Below, piece by piece: positions 60,983 through 64,000 of a DNA stretch of 64,000 bases; within the stretch, counting starts at the first letter, position 1; each line of letters opens with the position of its first letter. A model generated the notes under the pieces. That model was not told where the DNA came from and made no database searches. It worked only from the letters and a program-made list of their open reading frames with translations. The stretch is from the NCBI GenBank assembly GCA_001603145.1, contig LVBI01000011.1, forward strand, positions 1-64,000. The letters are read 5' to 3'. This stretch comes from Spirochaetales bacterium Spiro_07. GTDB taxonomy: Bacteria; Spirochaetota; Spirochaetia; Treponematales; Treponemataceae. The position numbers and the translations under genes were made by a program.

Positions 60983-62740
60983 ATGATTGACCTTACTATT
61001 AACGGCAAGCCTGTTTCTGTAGAAGAAGGAACAACCATTCTGCAGGCTGCTGAAAAGTTAAATATAAAGATTCCTTCACTTTGTTATAATAAAGACCTGC
61101 CGGCATGGGCATCTTGCGGTATCTGCGTTATCAAGAACGTAGACCCAAGAACTGGTCGTGCTCGTATGGCCCGTGCTTGCTGCACAGCTTGTACACCAGG
61201 CATGAACATTGTAACAAATGACCTTGAGCTGACAAAGGCACGCAGAACAGTTCTTGAACTGATTCTTGCAAACCATCCTGATGATTGTCTTAAGTGCAAC
61301 AGAAGCGGTCAGTGTGAGCTTCAGAAGCTTGCAGCAGATTTCGGTCTCCGCAAGAATAGCTTCACAAAGATTATCAGAGAGCAGCCGACAGACGCTTCTT
61401 ATGAAGCAATCGTTTTTGACCGCAAGAAGTGTATCAGCTGCGGCCGCTGTGTTGAAACATGTCAGATTATGCAGAACGTATGGGCACTTGAATACACAGG
61501 CCGCGGTGACAAGACAGTTATCGGCCCTGTTGCTGGCGTTGACCTGGCTCACAGCCCATGTATCCGCTGCGGTCAGTGTGCTGCACATTGTCCAACAGGT
61601 GCAATTACATACCACACACCAGTTGAAAGCGTATTCAACAAGGTTGCAGACCCGGAAATTACAGCAGTTGCTTCAATTGCTCCTTCTGTACGCGCCGCGC
61701 TCGGCGAAGAATTCGGTATGCCGGTCGGTTCTTTGACAACAGGCAAGATTTACACAGCTCTTAGAATGCTCGGCTTCAAGTATGTATTCGATACAAACTT
61801 TGCTGCTGACCTCACAATCATGGAAGAAGGAACTGAGCTTGTTACTCGTCTTACAAAAGGCGGCGCTCTTCCGATGTTCACAAGTTGCTGCCCGGGTTGG
61901 GTAGACTATGCTGAAAAGAACTACCATGACTTGCTGCCGAACCTTTCTACAGCAAAATCACCTCAGCAAATGCAGGGTGCTGTAACAAAGACTTACTGGG
62001 CAGAACAAGTCGGCATCAAGCCAGAAAAGATTTTCCACCTTTCTATCATGCCATGTACAGCAAAAGCTTACGAAGCACGCAGAAACGATGATATGAAGTC
62101 TTCTGGCGCACCAGATGTAGATATGGTTCTTACTACACGCGAATTTGCAACTCTCATCAGACAGGCCGGCATCGACTTTGTAAATCTTGAAGATTCACAG
62201 GCTGATAACCCGATTGGCCCATACACAGGCGCAGGCACAATCTTCGGTACTACAGGCGGTGTTATGGAAGCTGCTGTAAGAACTGCTTACAAGCTTGTTA
62301 CAGGCAAAGAGCTCGGCGATGTAAACTACACACCTGTCCGCGGTCTTGAAGGCGTAAAGAAAGCTGTTGTTGACTTGAACGGAACAAAAGTTAAGATTGC
62401 CGTAATCCATCAGATGGGCAATGTTGATGCTGTTGTTCAGGAAATCCGCAAAGCTGCTGCCGAAGGCAAGGAAAGACCTTATGACTTCATCGAAGTTATG
62501 GCTTGTAAGGGCGGTTGTGTAACTGGCGGCGGTCAGCCTTATGGCCACTGCGACGAATTGCGCGAAAAGCGTGCTGCTGCATTGTACAAAGACGATGAAA
62601 CACACGAAATCCGCTGTTCACACCAGAACCCGCTTATTACTCAGATTTACGACAAATATTTTGGCAAGCCGAACAGTGAGAAGGCACATCACTTGCTGCA
62701 CACTCACTACACACCAAGAGATTTGTACACAAATAACTAG
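60983..62740 (+). CDS. hydA: [FeFe]-hydrogenase catalytic subunit HydA
   Basis: A 585-residue enzyme reducing protons to H2, probably using reduced ferredoxin and NADH together. N-terminal plant-type 2Fe-2S domain (SLCYNKD; ASCGICVIKN), the His-containing 4Fe-4S site NHPDDCLKCNRSGQCELQ near 94, two 4Fe-4S clusters (CISCGRCVETC; CIRCGQCAAHCP), then the H-cluster motifs TSCCPGW near 300, MPCTAKAYEA near 355 and MACKGGCVTGGGQP near 505. All ligands are present. It is shorter than Thermotoga HydA, lacking the extra C-terminal 2Fe-2S domain. Maturation genes hydEFG are not in the window. GGGGAAGC precedes the ATG. Confidence 0.96.
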   Translation: MIDLTINGKPVSVEEGTTILQAAEKLNIKIPSLCYNKDLPAWASCGICVIKNVDPRTGRARMARACCTACTPGMNIVTNDLELTKARRTVLELILANHPDDCLKCNRSGQCELQKLAADFGLRKNSFTKIIREQPTDASYEAIVFDRKKCISCGRCVETCQIMQNVWALEYTGRGDKTVIGPVAGVDLAHSPCIRCGQCAAHCPTGAITYHTPVESVFNKVADPEITAVASIAPSVRAALGEEFGMPVGSLTTGKIYTALRMLGFKYVFDTNFAADLTIMEEGTELVTRLTKGGALPMFTSCCPGWVDYAEKNYHDLLPNLSTAKSPQQMQGAVTKTYWAEQVGIKPEKIFHLSIMPCTAKAYEARRNDDMKSSGAPDVDMVLTTREFATLIRQAGIDFVNLEDSQADNPIGPYTGAGTIFGTTGGVMEAAVRTAYKLVTGKELGDVNYTPVRGLEGVKKAVVDLNGTKVKIAVIHQMGNVDAVVQEIRKAAAEGKERPYDFIEVMACKGGCVTGGGQPYGHCDELREKRAAALYKDDETHEIRCSHQNPLITQIYDKYFGKPNSEKAHHLLHTHYTPRDLYTNN

Positions 62741-62766
62741 GCTTTTCGGCGTTAAACGCTGAACCT

Positions 62767-62844
62767 AAAGGGCTGTCTTTAATACCGTGGCGTCATTCCG
62801 AACTTGTTTCGGAATCCGCGTTATTAATAAGGGCAGCCCTTTTT
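62767..62844 (+). terminator. Nested terminator after hydA
   Basis: AAAGGGCTG (62767-62775) pairs with CAGCCCTTT (62834-62842) plus a partial inner stem, followed by TT. The loop holds ATTCCGAA-cttgt-TTCGGAAT (62795-62815). Confidence 0.75.
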
Positions 62845-62881
62845 GCTTTTAAAAAAGCCTGATAACTTGTATAATCAATTT

Positions 62882-63094
62882 ATGGAAAACGAATTTGACA
62901 GCCGCCTGACCGAAATTGAAATAAAACTGTCTTATTTAGAAGATTTTATGACCAAGATTCAGAAAATCACTGTTGAGCACACTGAAACAATAGAAAAGCT
63001 GAAAGCCGAGAACCGCGCCTTAAAAGCTAAAGTTGCCGAGCTTGTGGAATTTCAGGAAGGCGACATACCCAACCGCAAGCCGCCGCACTATTGA
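62882..63094 (+). CDS. slyX: SlyX-family small coiled-coil protein
   Basis: A 70-residue protein: heptad-rich coiled coil for about residues 5-55 (RLTEIEIKLSYLEDFMTKIQ; KLKAENRALKAKVAEL), then a short tail ending GDIPNRKPPHY, where the PPHY end is the SlyX hallmark. Function of the family is unknown. TATAAT (62870-62875) ends 6 nt before the ATG with no ribosome-binding site, so it is a clear leaderless candidate. The DNA turns sharply AT-rich just after its stop, where the YcaO fragment begins. Confidence 0.82.
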   Translation: MENEFDSRLTEIEIKLSYLEDFMTKIQKITVEHTETIEKLKAENRALKAKVAELVEFQEGDIPNRKPPHY

Positions 63095-63104
63095 TAAAAA
63101 ATCT

Positions 63105-63731
63105 TTGGATAAATCCAACAGAAAGATAGTTGAATTTTTAGAAAATGAATATAATACAAATATTGTTATTACTGATATAACAGGTAGAATCGGGATTCCA
63201 ACTGTTATGGTTCATGAGGCAAATAATAAATTCGGAAAAGAGACCCTATTTACTGGATATGGTACATCAACGAATATTGAATATGCCATTGAAAGAGCGT
63301 TATTAGAATATAAACAAACAATAGACCTTGTTTTGTATGATAAAACGCTTCCTAAAGATGATAATTATTTGAATCATAAGGAAAAACAACAAATAAATGA
63401 GTTTTTCAAAAAATTGTATTATTTTGATTATAAGAATTTAAAAAATATCAAAAGTGTGACTTTAGATAAATTAAAGCAAGATTATGCATCTCTTTATAGA
63501 TTAACAGATTCATTCTTAATGCTATCTAAAGTCTTATCTATATTAAAAAATAATGGATATGAAGTTTATTGTAATATTAGAAAAATTCGGGTAAAAACGA
63601 AAGAAGATATTTATTGCATAAAGGTAATTATTTCACAGATGTGTGATATTACAGAGCCAGGCCCACTAAGAATGCCCAACAAAGGATTATTGCTAAGAGT
63701 GCAAGGAGAGAAAGAAACAAAAAATGTTTAA
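63105..63731 (+). pseudogene. C-terminal half of a YcaO-domain enzyme
   Basis: About 208 residues from TTG 63105. IVITDITGRIGIPTVMVHEA followed by FTGYGTSTNIEYAIERALLEYKQ is the conserved YcaO ATP-binding region (G-x-G...A..RA..E..Q). YcaO enzymes cyclodehydrate or thioamidate peptides in RiPP synthesis and normally exceed 380 residues; here the N-terminal half is missing. The open frame extends back into slyX in another frame with no good start codon, so this may be a truncated gene joined at the slyX end, although it is still open to its stop. It overlaps the next gene, an ABC exporter, by 8 bp. Confidence 0.6.
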
Positions 63732-64000
63732 AGAAATCTATCTGTTTTTTAAAAAGACTATCGGGAAAAAGCTTTTCTTTACGATAGTCTTTCTTGCAGC
63801 ATTATGCGAATTGATAAAATCTTGCACACTGATACTGCCTTTCCTTGTTGAAAAATTCATAAACCAGATTCAAGACGGCGTTTTTTCGCTTTTTTACCCA
63901 AAGATTGCCTTGTGCGCTTACCTTGCGATTTTCGTCATTCAGTCAATCATTGTGTGGCTTTACGGCAAGAAGCAAATCTCTTCAAAAGTAAAATTGCAGC
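63724..64000 (+). CDS. ABC transporter, permease-ATPase type (partial)
   Basis: The first 92 codons, running off the window. MFKEIYLFFKKTIGKKLFFT, then a hydrophobic segment IVFLAALCELIKSCTLILPF and a second, LCAYLAIFVIQSIIVWLYG, with KINQ-type loop between, match the first helices of half-size ABC exporters. The ATPase domain would lie beyond the window. GGAGAG lies upstream inside the YcaO frame. Overlap with a YcaO gene suggests export of a modified peptide, but the ATPase half is unseen and the call rests on the N-terminus only. Confidence 0.55.
   Translation, partial: MFKEIYLFFKKTIGKKLFFTIVFLAALCELIKSCTLILPFLVEKFINQIQDGVFSLFYPKIALCAYLAIFVIQSIIVWLYGKKQISSKVKLQ

Overview
The window looks like chromosome from a gut- or rumen-type Treponema (Spirochaetes). 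The reasons are the family mix (chemotaxis genes, HD-GYP and HDOD signalling proteins, glycogen enzymes, an electron-bifurcating FeFe-hydrogenase, GH5 glucanases), two large proteins of a kind I only associate with treponemes, moderate GC, and many intergenic palindromic repeats. The genus is inferred from gene content, not from a marker gene.

Layout. 1-11 kb: pyrF, a lipoprotein phosphoesterase, rlmJ, cheW, then the addB-addA recombination nuclease on the minus strand. 11-14.7 kb: an AT-rich island with an XRE regulator, an MBOAT O-acyltransferase plus SGNH partner, and an NYN-domain protein behind a promoter-hairpin-terminator leader. 14.8-22 kb: glycogen breakdown (glgX, glgP), an AEC transporter, a histidine phosphatase and an SGNH hydrolase. 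22-31 kb: orphan trpB, a chemoreceptor, tyrS, hisG-hisB and gdhA. 30.7-33.2 kb: ArsR/SmtB zinc sensor and P-type metal ATPase. 34.7-35.2 kb: SRP RNA and three tRNAs as one minus-strand unit. 35.3-43.9 kb: an unknown protein, a DUF2804 protein, two GH5 glucanases, a beta-CASP nuclease, an XRE regulator and a HicBA toxin-antitoxin pair. 43.9-51.7 kb: parA-parB, a methyltransferase, an unknown 555-residue protein and the lspA cluster. 51.9-58.4 kb: flavodoxin-like pair, cheY with a HATPase-HDOD protein, HD-GYP protein, PrsW-like protease, SlyD-like PPIase and Nfu. 58.6-62.7 kb: hydC-hydB-hydA. The right end holds slyX, the C-terminal half of a YcaO enzyme and the start of an ABC exporter.

The most striking observation lies between tyrS and hisG (26.84-27.26 kb). 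Each gene is preceded, on its own strand, by a short reading frame rich in codons for its own amino acid: a His-Val-His run upstream of hisG and a Tyr-Leu-Tyr-Tyr run upstream of tyrS. Each frame is followed by an intrinsic terminator and by a segment that can pair with the terminator's 5' arm. Both fit classical ribosome-stalling transcription attenuation. The two promoters lie back to back, and both leader frames start about 7 nt after the -10 box, so they look leaderless. The same -10-to-ATG spacing recurs at about ten other genes here.

A second theme is palindromic repeats of the GTCATT...AATGAC type. Several sit inside the loop of a longer stem, usually an intrinsic terminator, so the terminator arms enclose one or two repeat hairpins.
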